Origin: Rutidosis leptorrhynchoides
Taxonomy: Eukaryota; Streptophyta; Magnoliopsida; Asterales; Asteraceae
DNA length: 64,000 nt
Reading direction: 5' to 3'
Assembly (NCBI RefSeq): GCF_046630445.1
Contig: NC_092341.1
Location: 290,822,501-290,886,500 of the forward strand
The notes under the pieces are model-generated. The model did not search any database and had not been told where the DNA came from. It saw nothing but the letters and a program-made list of their open reading frames with translations. Made by a program: the position numbers and the translations under genes. This document shows positions 1 through 10,235 of the stretch, piece after piece. How positions within the stretch are numbered: position 1 is the first letter of the stretch; every line of letters starts with the position of its first letter.

Positions 1-208
1 ACGGTCACGGGATTATAAAATCCACTACATCGGGGTTATCCACATCACGACAATATCAACCCTTCGCCATTTGGGGTTACAACATCCAAATCACAACCAC
101 GTGTGATAACGTACACACAAACGTGTACCTCGCCAAAGGTGGTCAACCAAAACGCACTACCGTGCCAATTGGACTCATACAAAAGTCCATCAAATCCACC
201 TATATATG
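1..208 (-). mobile_element. Outer piece of an older LTR, split by the chromovirus
   Basis: This non-coding stretch continues at 13661 once the chromovirus and one AAGTG duplication are removed. Together the two pieces belong to an LTR whose minus-strand start (TGTAACACCCTG) is at 14965. No ORF is visible. The other end of this LTR lies before the window, so its family and full length cannot be given. Confidence 0.5.
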
Positions 209-213
209 AAGTG
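209..213. repeat. Target-site duplication AAGTG, left copy
   Basis: AAGTG directly precedes the left LTR and is repeated exactly at 13661-13665 after the right LTR. A perfect 5-bp duplication is what Ty3/gypsy integrase leaves, and it fixes both ends of the element. Confidence 0.93.
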
Positions 214-3200
214 TGAAATGTCCCGTTCTTATTGACTAAAAACGTTCCATATTAATTGATTTCGTTGCGAGGTTTTGACCTCTATATGAGACGTTTTTCA
301 AAGACTGCATTCATTTTTAAAACGAACCATAACCTTTATTTCATAGATAAAGGTTTTAAAAAGCTTTACGTAGATTATCAAATAATGATAATCTAAAATA
401 TCCTGTTTACACACGACCATTACATAATGGTTTACAATACAAATATGTTACAACAAAATAAGTTTCTTGAATGCAGTTTTTACACAATATCATACAAGCA
501 TGGACTCCAAATCTTGTCCTTATTTAAGTATGCGACAGCGGAAGCTCTTAATAATCACCTGAGAATAAACATGCTTAAAACGTCAACAAAAATGTTGGTG
601 AGTTATAGGTTTAACCTATATATATCAAATCATAATAATAGACCACAAGATTTCATATTTCAATACACATCCCATACATAGAGATAAAAATCATTCATAT
701 GGTGAACACCTGGTAACCGACATTAACAAGATGCATATATAAGAATATCCCCATCATTCCGGGACACCCTTCGGATATGATATAAATTTCGAAGTACTAA
801 AGCATCCAGTACTTTGGATGGGGTTTGTTAGGCCCAATAGATCTATCTCTAGGATTCGCGTCAATTAGGGTGACTGTTCCCTAATTCATAGATTACCAGA
901 CTTAATAAAAAGGGGCATATTCGATTTCGATAATTCAACCATAGAATGTAGTTTCACGTACTTGTGTCTATTTTGTAAATCATTTATAAAACCTGCATGT
1001 ATTCTCATCCCAAAAATATTAGATTTTAAAAGTGGGACTATAACTCACTTTCACAGATTTTTACTTCGTCGGAAAGTAAGACTTGGCCACTGGTTGATTC
1101 ACGAACCTATAACAATATATACATATATATCAAAGTATGTTCAAAATATATTTACAACACTTTTAATATATTTTGATGTTTTAAGTTTATTAAGTCAGCT
1201 GTCCTCGTTAGTAACCTACAACTAGTTGTCCACAGTTAGATGTACAGAAATAAATCGATAAATATTATCTTGAATCAATCCACGACCTAGTGTATACATA
1301 TCTCAGTATTGATCACAACTCAAACTATATATATTTTGGAATCAACCTCAACCCTGTATAGCTAACTCCAACATTCACATATAGAGTGTCTATGGTTGTT
1401 CCGAAATATATATAGATGTGTCGACATGATAGGTCGAAACATTGTATACGTGTCTATGGTATCTCAAGATTACATAATATACAATACAAGTTGATTAAGA
1501 TATGGTTGGAATAGATTTGTTATCAATTTTCACGTAGCTAAAATGAGAAAAATTATCCAATCTTGTTTTACCCATAACTTCTTCATTTTAAATCCGTTTT
1601 GAGTGAATCAAATTGCTATGGTTTCATATTGAACTCTATTTTATGAATCTAAACAGAAAAGTATAGGTTTATAGTCGGAAAAATAAGTTACAAGTCGTTT
1701 TTGTAAAGGTAGTCATTTCAGTCGAAAGAACGACGTCTAGATGACCATTTTAGAAAACATACTTCCACTTTGAGTTTAACCATAATTTTTGGATATAGTT
1801 TTATGTTCATAATAAAAATCATTTTCCCAGAATAACAACTTTTAAATCAAAGTTTATCATAGTTTTTAATTAACTAACCCAAAACAGCCCGCGGTGTTAC
1901 TACGACGGCGTAAATCCGGTTTTACGGTGTTTTTCGTGTTTCCAGGTTTTAAATCATTAAGTTAGCATATCATATAGATATAGAACATGTGTTTAGTTGA
2001 TTTTAAAAGTCAAGTTAGAAGGATTAACTTTTATTTGCGAACAAGTTTAGAATTAACTAAACTATGTTCTAGTGATTACAAGTTTAAACCTTCGAATAAG
2101 ATAGCTTTATATGTATGAATCGAATGATGTTATGAACATCATTACTACCTTAGGTTCCTTGGATAAACCTACTGGAAAAGAGAAAAGTGGATCGAGCTTC
2201 AATGGATCCTTGGATGGCTCGAAGTTCTTGAAGCAGAATCATGACACGAAAACAAGTTCAAGTAAGATCATCACTTGAAATAAGATTGTTATAGTTATAG
2301 AAATTGAACCAAAGTTTGAATATGATTATTACCTTGTATTAGAATGATAACCTACTGTAAGAAACAAAGATTTCTTGAGGTTGGATGATCACCTTACAAG
2401 ATTGGAAGTGAGCTAGCAAACTTGAAAGTATTCTTGATTTTATGAAACTAGAACTTTTGGAATTTATGAAGAACACTTAGAACTTGAAGATAGAACTTGA
2501 GAGAGATCAATTAGATGAAGAAAATTGAAGAATGAAAGTGTTTGTAGGTGTTTTTGGTCGTTGGTGTATGGATTAGATATAAAGGATATGTAATTTTGTT
2601 TTCATGTAAATAAGTCATGAATGATTACTCATATTTTTGTAATTTTATGAGATATTTCATGCTAGTTGCCAAATGATGGTTCCCACATGTGTTAGGTGAC
2701 TCACATGGGCTGATAAGAGCTGATCATTGGAGTGTATATACCAATAGTACATACATCTAAAAGCTGTGTATTGTACGAGTACGAATACGGGTGCATACGA
2801 GTAGAATTGTTGATGAAACTGAACGAGGATGTAATTGTAAGCATTTTTGTTAAGTAGAAGTATTTTGATAAGTGTCTTGAAGTCTTTCAAAAGTGTATGA
2901 ATACATATTAAAACACTACATGTATATACATTTTAACTGAGTCGTTAAGTCATCGTTAGTCGTTACATGTAAATGTTGTTTTGAAACCTTTAGGTTAACG
3001 ATCTTGTTGAATGTTGTTAACCCATTGTTTATTATAACAAATGAGATATTAAATTGTTATATTATCATTATATTATGATATATAATATATCTCAGTATGA
3101 TGTATATACAGTTAAATGTCGTTACAACGATAATCGTTACATATATGTCTCGTTTCGAAATCATTAAGTTAGTAGTCTTATTTTTACATATGTATTTCAT

Positions 3201-3638
3201 TATTAATACACTTAATAATATATTTACTTATCATTTAACATAATTAACCAAGTGTATCAATATCTTAATATGATTCATATGTACCTAGTAAGACGTTGTT
3301 ATAACGATAATCGTTATATATATCGTTTTCGAGTTTCTTAAATTAATAGTCTCATTTTTATGTATATAACTCATTGTTAAAATACCTAATGAGATACATA
3401 CTTATAATAAAAACATGTTAACTATATATATAACCATATATATGTCATCGTATAGTTTTTACAAGTTTTAACGTTCGTGAATCACCGGTCAACTTGGGTG
3501 GTCAATTGTCTATATGAAACATATTTCAATTAATCAAGTCTTAACAAGTTTGATTGCTTAACATGTTGGAAACATTTAATCATGTAAATATCAATCTCAA
3601 TTAATATATATAAACATGGAAAAGTTCGGGTCACTACA
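214..3638 (-). repeat. 3' LTR of the chromovirus
   Basis: 3425 bp, reading TGTAGTGACCC...CATTTCA on the minus strand. It pairs with 10236-13660. Differences are scattered single substitutions. Small plus-strand ORFs inside it (for example 427-681 and 962-1225) recur in all copies only because the LTR recurs, and they are antisense to the element, so they are not annotated as genes. Confidence 0.93.
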
Positions 3639-3653
3639 GTACCTACCCGTTAA
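3639..3653 (-). other. Polypurine tract (plus-strand primer)
   Basis: On the minus strand this reads TTAACGGGTAGGTAC and abuts the 3' LTR, the position required for second-strand priming. The same 16-nt string (with the adjoining base) recurs at 8388-8403 inside the element. A similar tract borders the composite element's LTR at 36919. Confidence 0.7.
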
Positions 3654-3781
3654 ATAAATTTCGTCCCGAAATTTTAAGCTGTTGAAGGTGTTGACGAATC
3701 TTCTGGAAATAGATGCGGGTATTTCTTCTTCATCTGATCTTCACGCTCCCAGGTGAACTCAGGTCCTCTACGAGCATTCCA

Positions 3782-5905
3782 TCAAACCTTAACAATTGGT
3801 ATCTTGTTTTGCTTAAGTCTTTTAACCTCACGATCCATTATTTCGACGGGTTCTTCGATGAATTGAAGTTTTTCGTTGATTTGGATTTCATCTAAAGGAA
3901 TAGTGAGATCTTCTTTAGCAAAACATTTCTTCAAATTCGAGACGTAGAAAGTGTTATGTACAGCCGCGAGTTGTTGAGGTAACTCAAGTCTGTAAGCTAC
4001 TGGTCCGACACGATCAATAATCTTGAATGGTCCAATATACCTTGGATTTAATTTCCCTCGTTTACCAAATCGAACAACGCCTTTCCAAGGTGCAACTTTA
4101 AGCATGACCATCTCTCCAATTTCAAATTCTATATCTTTTCTTTTAATGTCAGCGTAGCTCTTTTGTCGACTTTGGGCGGTTTTCAACCGTTGTTGAATTT
4201 GGATGATCTTCTCGGTAGTTTCTTGTATAATCTCCGGACCCGTAATCTGTCTATTCCCCACTTCACTCCAACAAATCGGAGACCTGCACTTTCTACCATA
4301 AAGTGCTTCAAACGGCGCCATCTTAATGCTTGAATGGTAGCTGTTGTTGTAGGAAAATTCTGTTAACGGTAGATGTCGATCCCAACTGTTTCCGAAATCA
4401 ATAACACATGCTCGTAGCATGTCTTCAAGCGTTTGTATCGTCCTTTCGCTCTGCCCATCAGTTTGTGGATGATAGGCAGTACTCATGTCTAGACGAGTTC
4501 CTAATGCTTGCTGTAATGTCTGCCAGAATCTTGAAATAAATCTGCCATCCCTATCAGAGATAATAGAGATTGGTATTCCATGTCTGGAGACGACTTCCTT
4601 CAAATACAGTCGTGCTAACTTCTCCATCTTGTCATCTTCTCTTATTGGCAGGAAGTGTGCTGATTTGGTGAGACGATCAACTATTACCCAAATAGTATCA
4701 AAACCACTTGCAGTCCTTGGCAATTTAGTGATGAAATCCATGGTAATGTTTTCCCATTTCCATTCCGGGATTTCGGGTTGTTGAAGTAGACCTGATGGTT
4801 TCTGATGCTCAGCTTTGACCTTAGAACACGTCAAACATTCTCCTACGTATTTAGCAACATCGGCTTTCATACCCGGCCACCAAAAATGTTTCTTGAGATC
4901 CTTGTACATCTTCCCCGTTCCAGGATGTATTGAGTATCTGGTTTTATGAGCTTCTCTAAGTACCATTTCTCTCATATCTCCAAATTTTGGTACCCAAATC
5001 CTTTCAGCCCTATACCGGGTTCCGTCTTCCCGAATATTAAGATGCTTCTCCGATCCTTTGGGTATTTCATCCTTTAAATTTCCCTCTTTTAAAACTCCTT
5101 GTTGCGCCTCCTTTATTTGAGTAGTAAGGTTATTATGAATCATTATATTCATAGATTTTACTCGAATGGGTTCTCTGTCCTTCCTGCTCAAGGCATCGGC
5201 TACCACATTTGCCTTCCCCGGGTGGTAACGAATCTCAAAGTCGTAATCATTCAATAATTCAATCCACCTACGCTGCCTCATATTCAGTTGTTTCTGATTA
5301 AATATGTGTTGAAGACTTTTGTGGTCGGTATATATAATACTTTTGACCCCATATAAGTAGTGCCTCCAAGTCTTTAATGCAAAAACAACCGCGCCTAATT
5401 CCAAATCATGCGTCGTATAATTTTGTTCGTGAATCTTCAATTGTCTAGACGCATAAGCAATCACCTTCGTTCGTTGCATTAATACACAACCGAGACCTTG
5501 CTTTGATGCATCACAATAAATCACAAAATCATCATTCCCTTCAGGCAATGACAATATAGGTGCCGTAGTTAGCTTTTTCTTCAATAACTGAAACGCTTTC
5601 TCTTGTTCATCATTCCATTCAAATTTCTTCCCTTTATGCGTTAATGCAGTCAAGGGTTTTGCTATTCTGGAAAAGTCTTGGATGAACCTTCTGTAGTAAC
5701 CAGCTAGTCCTAAAAACTGGCGTATGTGTTTCGGAGTTTTCGGGGTTTCCCACTTTTCAACAGTTTCTATCTTTGCCGGATCCACCTTAATACCTTCTTT
5801 GTTCACTATGTGACCGAGGAATTGAACTTCTTCCAACCAAAATGCACACTTTGAAAACTTAGCGTACAATTCTTCCTTCCTCAATACTTCTAACACCTTT
5901 CTCAA
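3782..5905 (-). CDS. Chromovirus pol, second part: RT C-terminus, RNase H, integrase, cut-off chromodomain
   Basis: A 707-residue ORF continuing pol out of frame with the upstream ORF. Residues 1-100 are the RT thumb/connection ([19 protein letters not shown]). RNase H follows, with the first acidic residue in [10 protein letters not shown] (~132), TDHKSL and ADALSRK. Integrase has an HHCC zinc finger (HPGTGKMY ... CLTCSKVK, ~325-370), then D,D-35-E residues in [15 protein letters not shown] and DGQSERT (~390-490). The tail ([24 protein letters not shown]) is the start of a Tekay chromodomain. A TGA at 3782-3784 stops it. In the same frame the chromodomain continues to a TAA at 3674-3676, so the stop looks like one CGA-to-TGA change. 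The apparent Met start is an internal codon; a one-base frameshift near 5930 separates this part from the rest of pol. Confidence 0.9.
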   Translation of the reverse strand: MRKVLEVLRKEELYAKFSKCAFWLEEVQFLGHIVNKEGIKVDPAKIETVEKWETPKTPKHIRQFLGLAGYYRRFIQDFSRIAKPLTALTHKGKKFEWNDEQEKAFQLLKKKLTTAPILSLPEGNDDFVIYCDASKQGLGCVLMQRTKVIAYASRQLKIHEQNYTTHDLELGAVVFALKTWRHYLYGVKSIIYTDHKSLQHIFNQKQLNMRQRRWIELLNDYDFEIRYHPGKANVVADALSRKDREPIRVKSMNIMIHNNLTTQIKEAQQGVLKEGNLKDEIPKGSEKHLNIREDGTRYRAERIWVPKFGDMREMVLREAHKTRYSIHPGTGKMYKDLKKHFWWPGMKADVAKYVGECLTCSKVKAEHQKPSGLLQQPEIPEWKWENITMDFITKLPRTASGFDTIWVIVDRLTKSAHFLPIREDDKMEKLARLYLKEVVSRHGIPISIISDRDGRFISRFWQTLQQALGTRLDMSTAYHPQTDGQSERTIQTLEDMLRACVIDFGNSWDRHLPLTEFSYNNSYHSSIKMAPFEALYGRKCRSPICWSEVGNRQITGPEIIQETTEKIIQIQQRLKTAQSRQKSYADIKRKDIEFEIGEMVMLKVAPWKGVVRFGKRGKLNPRYIGPFKIIDRVGPVAYRLELPQQLAAVHNTFYVSNLKKCFAKEDLTIPLDEIQINEKLQFIEEPVEIMDREVKRLKQNKIPIVKV

Positions 5906-8250
5906 ATGTTCACCGTGTTCTTGGCATTCTTTGAGTAAATAAGTATGTCATCAATGAAAACAATGACAAACTTGTCAAGGTATGGTCCACACACTCGGTT
6001 CATAAGGTCCATGAACACAGCTGGTGCATTAGTTAAACCAAACGGCATGACCATAAACTCGTAATGACCGTAACGTGTTCTGAAAGCAGTCTTTGGAATA
6101 TCATCTTCTTTCACCCGCATTTGATGATACCCGGAACGTAAGTCAATCTTTGAATAAACAGACGAGCATTGTAGTTGATCAAATAAGTCATCGATTCTCG
6201 GTAGTGGGTAGCGGTTCTTGATGGTAAGTTTGTTCAACTCTCGGTAGTCGATACACAACCTGAATGTACCATCTTTCTTCTTGACAAACAAAACAGGAGC
6301 TCCCCACGGTGATGTGCTTGGTCGAATGAAACCACGCTCTAAAAGTTCTTGTAATTGGTTTTGTAGTTCTTTCATCTCGCTGGGTGCGAGTCTGTAAGGA
6401 GCACGAGCTATTGGTGCAGCTCCTGGTACAAGATCTATTTGAAATTCAACGGATCGATGTGGGGGTAATCCCGGTAATTCTTTCAGAAATACATCAGGAA
6501 ATTCTTTTGCGACGGGAACATCATTGATGCTCTTTTCTTCAGTTTGTACTTTCTCGACGTGTGCTAGAACAGCATAGCAACCTTTTCTTATTAGTTTTTG
6601 TGCTTTCAAATTACTAATAAGATGTAGCTTCGTGTTGCCCTTTTCTCCGTACACCATTAAGGGTTTTCCTTTTTCTCGTATAATGCGAATTGCATTTTTG
6701 TAACAAACGATCTCCGCTTTCACTTCTTTCAACCAGTCCATACCGATTATCACATCAAAACTCCCTAACTCTACTGGTATCAAATCAATCTTAAATGTTT
6801 CGCTAACCAGTTTAATTTCTCGATTCCGACATATATTATCTGCTGAAATTAATTTACCATTTGCTAATTCGAGTAAAAATTTACTATCCAAAGGCGTCAA
6901 TGGACAACTTAATTTAGCACAAAAATCTCTACTCATATAGCTTCTATCCGCACCCGAATCAAATAAAACGTAAGCAGATTTATTGTCAATAAGAAACGTA
7001 CCCGTAACAAGCTCCGGGTCTTCCTGTGCCTCTGCCGCATTAATATTGAAAACTCTTCCACGGCCTTGTCCATTCGTGTTCTCCTGGTTCGGGCAATTTC
7101 TAATAATGTGGCCCGGTTTTCCACATTTATAACAAACTACATTGGCATAACTTGCTCCGACACTACTTGCTCCGCCATTACTCGTTCCGACACCATTTGT
7201 TCCTTTCGTTCTATTAACCCCTGGTCCGTAGACCTCACACTTCGCCGCGCTATGACCATTTCTTTTACACTTGTTGCAAAATTTGGTGCAGAACCCCGAG
7301 TGATTCTTTTCACACCTTTGGCATAGCTGCTTCTGATTGTTGTTGTTGTTGCGGTTATTATTGTTGTTGGGATGATTGTTGTAGTTGCTGTTGTTGTTGT
7401 TGTTGTTGTTGTTGTTGGGCTGTTTGTTGTAGTTGCGATTGATGTTGCGATTGTTGAGATAATTGTTGCGATTATTGTTGTAATTGCTGTTGCTGTTGTA
7501 TTGGTGATTCTTATCACCGTTTTCCTCCCACTTTCTTTTGACTTGCTTCACCTTGGCCTCTTCAGCAGTCTGTTCTTTAATTCTTTCTTCAATTTGGTTC
7601 ACGAGTTTGTGAGCCATTCTACATGCCTGTTGTATGGAGGCGGGCTCATGTGAACTTATATCTTCTTGGATTCTTTCCGGTAATCCTTTCACAAACGCGT
7701 CGATCTTCTCTTCCTCATCTTCGAATGCTCCCGGACACAATAGGCACAATTCTGTGAATCGTCTTTCGTACGTGGTAATATCAAATCCTTGGGTTCGTAA
7801 CCCTCTAAGTTCTGTCTTGAGCTTATTGACCTCGGTTCTGGGACGGTACTTCTCGTTCATCAAGTGCTTGAATGCTGACCACGGTAGTGCGTACGCATCG
7901 TCTTGTCCCACTTGCTCTAGATAGGTATTCCACCATGTTAACGCAGAACCTGTGAAGGTATGCGTAGCGTACTTTACTTTGTTCTCTTCAGTACACTTAC
8001 TTATGGCAAACACCGATTCGACCTTCTCGGTCCACCGTTTCAATCCGATTGGTCCTTCGGTTCCATCAAATTCCAAAGGTTTGCAGGCAGTGAATTCTTT
8101 GTAGGTGCATCCTACACGATTTCCTGTACTGCTAGATCCAAGGTTATTGTTGGTATGTAGCGCAGCCTGTACTGCGGCTATGTTTGAAGCTAGAAAAGTA
8201 CGGAATTCCTCTTCATTCATATTCACGGTGTGTCGAGTAGTCGGTGCCAT
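5902..8250 (-). CDS. Chromovirus Gag-protease-RT (first part of gag-pol)
   Basis: The ORF is open from 8286, but the likely start is the Met at 8250 ([10 protein letters not shown]), giving 782 residues. Gag capsid-like domain: roughly residues 55-210 ([22 protein letters not shown]). An Asn-rich tract encoded by an imperfect GTT repeat on the plus strand (about 7340-7510) follows. Next come Cys/His-rich segments including a CCHC knuckle, [14 protein letters not shown], near 7100-7137. The aspartic protease motif is [12 protein letters not shown] (near 6950). RT shows [24 protein letters not shown] and the catalytic [11 protein letters not shown] near 5940-5970. The frame is lost right after this motif and ends at 5902, consistent with loss of one base in a short A run. 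It acts in retrotransposon particles: packaging, maturation and reverse transcription. Confidence 0.9.
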   Translation of the reverse strand: MAPTTRHTVNMNEEEFRTFLASNIAAVQAALHTNNNLGSSSTGNRVGCTYKEFTACKPLEFDGTEGPIGLKRWTEKVESVFAISKCTEENKVKYATHTFTGSALTWWNTYLEQVGQDDAYALPWSAFKHLMNEKYRPRTEVNKLKTELRGLRTQGFDITTYERRFTELCLLCPGAFEDEEEKIDAFVKGLPERIQEDISSHEPASIQQACRMAHKLVNQIEERIKEQTAEEAKVKQVKRKWEENGDKNHQYNSNSNYNNNRNNYLNNRNINRNYNKQPNNNNNNNNNSNYNNHPNNNNNRNNNNNQKQLCQRCEKNHSGFCTKFCNKCKRNGHSAAKCEVYGPGVNRTKGTNGVGTSNGGASSVGASYANVVCYKCGKPGHIIRNCPNQENTNGQGRGRVFNINAAEAQEDPELVTGTFLIDNKSAYVLFDSGADRSYMSRDFCAKLSCPLTPLDSKFLLELANGKLISADNICRNREIKLVSETFKIDLIPVELGSFDVIIGMDWLKEVKAEIVCYKNAIRIIREKGKPLMVYGEKGNTKLHLISNLKAQKLIRKGCYAVLAHVEKVQTEEKSINDVPVAKEFPDVFLKELPGLPPHRSVEFQIDLVPGAAPIARAPYRLAPSEMKELQNQLQELLERGFIRPSTSPWGAPVLFVKKKDGTFRLCIDYRELNKLTIKNRYPLPRIDDLFDQLQCSSVYSKIDLRSGYHQMRVKEDDIPKTAFRTRYGHYEFMVMPFGLTNAPAVFMDLMNRVCGPYLDKFVIVFIDDILIYSKNAKNTVNI

Positions 8251-8253
8251 TTC

Positions 8254-8591
8254 CTTCAAAATAGTTAAATGGAACAAGTTAATCATACAGAATATTAAGA
8301 GTAGTTAATAGTATTTCGTAGCATAATATGAACTCATTTATAAAAGCTTTTTCTTCATATTAGCGTTTTATAAGTTTAAATTCGGGTAGTACCTACCCGT
8401 TAAGTTCATACTTAGTAGCTAATATACAATTCAACTACTACAATTCTATATGAAAAACTGATTATAATAATATTTCGCGTTCAAACTTTTATACAATATT
8501 TTACAAACTTACAATACCGCTTATTTTACATAAAGCATGAAATATAGCACACAATAACTTTGATACAAGATAGTTTTGAAGATAATTCTAG
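8254..8591. other. Spacer between gag and the F-box ORF
   Basis: Non-coding inside the chromovirus. It contains a copy of the polypurine-tract string (8388-8403). No other structure is evident. Confidence 0.6.
8388..8403 (-). other. Internal duplicate of the polypurine tract
   Basis: The plus-strand string AGTACCTACCCGTTAA is identical to 3638-3653 at the real PPT/LTR border. It sits just upstream of gag in element orientation. It could be a central-PPT-like primer or a scar of recombination that brought in the two upstream ORFs. The match is visible; the function is inference. Confidence 0.5.
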
Positions 8592-9275
8592 CTAGTACAC
8601 AAGTCGTTCAGCAAAGGCAATAAAGACACGTAATTCATACGTCCAGAAACAAGTCATGCATTCTGGTTTTACTAGGACTACTTCCCATCCTTGGTCTTGT
8701 GCAACATAACCGTTATGGCCGTTGATAAGACAGCGTGTTGTAGCGTCGTCAAAGGGACGAGGGTTACGTAATGTCCAACAGTCCCGTAATAATCTAAAAA
8801 CCTCATTTCTTACCCCAATTACCGACTCCGTCACTTGTGGAAACGTTTTGTTTAATAGTTGTAGCCCGATGTTCTTGTTCTCACTTTGGTGAGAAGCGAA
8901 CATTACTAATCCGTAAGCATAACATGCTTCTTTATGTTGCATGTTAGCCGCTTTTTCTAAATCACGAAGTCCAATATTCGGATATATTGAGTCAAAATAA
9001 TTTCTTAACCCGTTGCGTAAAATAGCATTTGGGTTCCCCGCAATATATGCGTCAAAGTAAACACATCGTAACTTATGGGTTTCCCAATGTGATATTCCCC
9101 ATCTTTCAAACGAAAGTCTCTTATAAACCAAGACATTCTTGGAACGTTCTTCGAATGTCTTACAAACTGATCTCGCCTTAAATAGTTGTGGCGAGGAATT
9201 CTGGCCGACTCTAGACAAGATTTCATCAATCATGTCTCCGGGTAGGTCTCTTAAAATATTGGGTTGTCTATCCAT
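8592..9275 (-). CDS. F-box protein (At2g35280-like) carried by the chromovirus
   Basis: An intact 227-residue ORF in the same sense as gag-pol, between PBS and gag. Residues ~7-50 are an F-box (LRDLPGDMIDEILSRVG, then FKARSVCKTFEER), the SKP1-binding module of SCF ubiquitin ligases. Residues ~78-140 (AGNPNAILRNGLRNYF, GLRDLEKAANMQHKEACYAYG) match the Sel1/TPR-like segment that I recall following the F-box in the plant At2g35280-like family. The C-terminus (CLINGHNGYVAQDQG, CMTCFWTYELRVFIA) resembles that family's Cys/Trp-rich end. No introns and no stops. It starts at MDRQPN because no upstream Met is in frame nearby. It could be a captured host F-box cDNA that the element uses to act on host ubiquitination, or a passive passenger. 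Family assignment is from motif memory. Confidence 0.75.
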   Translation of the reverse strand: MDRQPNILRDLPGDMIDEILSRVGQNSSPQLFKARSVCKTFEERSKNVLVYKRLSFERWGISHWETHKLRCVYFDAYIAGNPNAILRNGLRNYFDSIYPNIGLRDLEKAANMQHKEACYAYGLVMFASHQSENKNIGLQLLNKTFPQVTESVIGVRNEVFRLLRDCWTLRNPRPFDDATTRCLINGHNGYVAQDQGWEVVLVKPECMTCFWTYELRVFIAFAERLVY

Positions 9276-9411
9276 TTTGTGTTTTTAAACTGTAAAATAG
9301 ACAAGAGTTAGATTCATAAAAAAATACTTATTAATACAAGCAATTTTTACATATATCATAAAGCATACGAACACTATATTACATATATTACACCACACGA
9401 ATACAACTATC

Positions 9412-10026
9412 TTATTCCGACTCGCTCGTTTCTTCTTCTTCGGTTTTGGTTCGTTTTGCTAAGTTTCTAGGGATATATGATGTTCCCCTAATACGAGCCG
9501 TCGTGATCCACATTGGTTTAGAAAAACCTGGTGGTTTAGAGGTTCCCGGGTCATTGTTACAACTTAAGGACTTCGGGGGTTGACGATACATATAAAGTTC
9601 ATCGGGGTTGGAATTAGATTTCTCTATTTTTATGCCCTTTCCCTTATTATTTTCTTTTGCCTTTTTAAATTCAGTTGGGGTAATTTCTATAACATCATCG
9701 GAATTCTCGTCGGAATCCGATTCATCGGAGAATTGGTAATCCTCCCAATATTTTGCTTCCTTGGCGGAAACACCATTGACCATAATTAACCTTGGTCGGT
9801 TGGTTGAGGATTTTCTTTTACTTAACCGTTTTATTATTTCCCCCACCGGTTCTATTTCTTCATCCGGTTCCGATTCTTCTTCCGGTTCCGATTCTTCTTC
9901 CGGTTCCGACTCTTCTTCCGGTTCCTCTTCGGGAACTTGTGAATCAGTCCACAAATCATTCCAATTTACATTTGACTCTTCATTATTATTAGGTGAGTCA
10001 ATGGGACTTGTTCTAGAGGTAGACAT
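9412..10026 (-). CDS. Acidic, repeat-containing protein of unknown function carried by the chromovirus
   Basis: 204 residues, the first ORF after the 5' LTR/PBS and same sense as gag-pol. I do not recognise it. The N-terminus is Ser/Asn-rich. Residues ~32-62 are almost wholly acidic with tandem EEESEP units encoded by an 18-bp direct repeat (about 9860-9930). A basic stretch KRLSKRKSS (~68) could be a nuclear localisation signal. A second acidic patch FSDESDSDENSDD precedes a Lys-rich segment. The C-terminus has GTSYIPRNLAKRTK followed by Glu/Ser. It has no membrane segment and no zinc finger. The composition suggests a disordered nuclear or chromatin-associated protein, which is inference only. 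It and the F-box ORF lie 136 bp apart and would share the LTR-driven transcript. Confidence 0.6.
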   Translation of the reverse strand: MSTSRTSPIDSPNNNEESNVNWNDLWTDSQVPEEEPEEESEPEEESEPEEESEPDEEIEPVGEIIKRLSKRKSSTNRPRLIMVNGVSAKEAKYWEDYQFSDESDSDENSDDVIEITPTEFKKAKENNKGKGIKIEKSNSNPDELYMYRQPPKSLSCNNDPGTSKPPGFSKPMWITTARIRGTSYIPRNLAKRTKTEEEETSESE

Positions 10027-10221
10027 CTATCACATAATATCAAACGCGTTAAGAGATTAATATATCACATAATATTCACATGTTAAAAATATATAGTTTC
10101 CAACAAAATTTGTTAAGCAATCATTTTTCAAGTAAACACGGTCGAAGTCCAGACTCACTAATGCATCCTAACAAACTCGATAAGACACACTAATGCAAAA
10201 TTCTGGTTCTCTAAGACCAAC

Positions 10222-10233
10222 GCTCGGATACCA
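10222..10233 (-). other. Primer-binding site (initiator tRNA-Met type)
   Basis: On the minus strand it reads TGGTATCCGAGC, two bases from the LTR end. The usual tRNA-iMet PBS is TGGTATCAGAGC, so there is one mismatch. This proves that the right-hand LTR is the 5' LTR. Confidence 0.85.
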
Positions 10234-10235
10234 AC

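Noticed and set aside
427-1225. Plus-strand ORFs of 84 and 87 codons repeated at 10449-11247 and 62471-63270
   Set aside because: They lie inside the LTR copies, antisense to the element. Their conservation only reflects LTR identity, and they have no protein features.
2657-2890. Minus-strand 77-codon ORF in the LTR, also at 12679-12912
   Set aside because: AT-rich low-complexity LTR sequence; start and length are not better than chance.
7137-7653. Thr/Ile-rich and Val-rich ORFs opposite or shifted to gag
   Set aside because: Shadow frames of the Asn-rich GTT/AAC repeat in gag.
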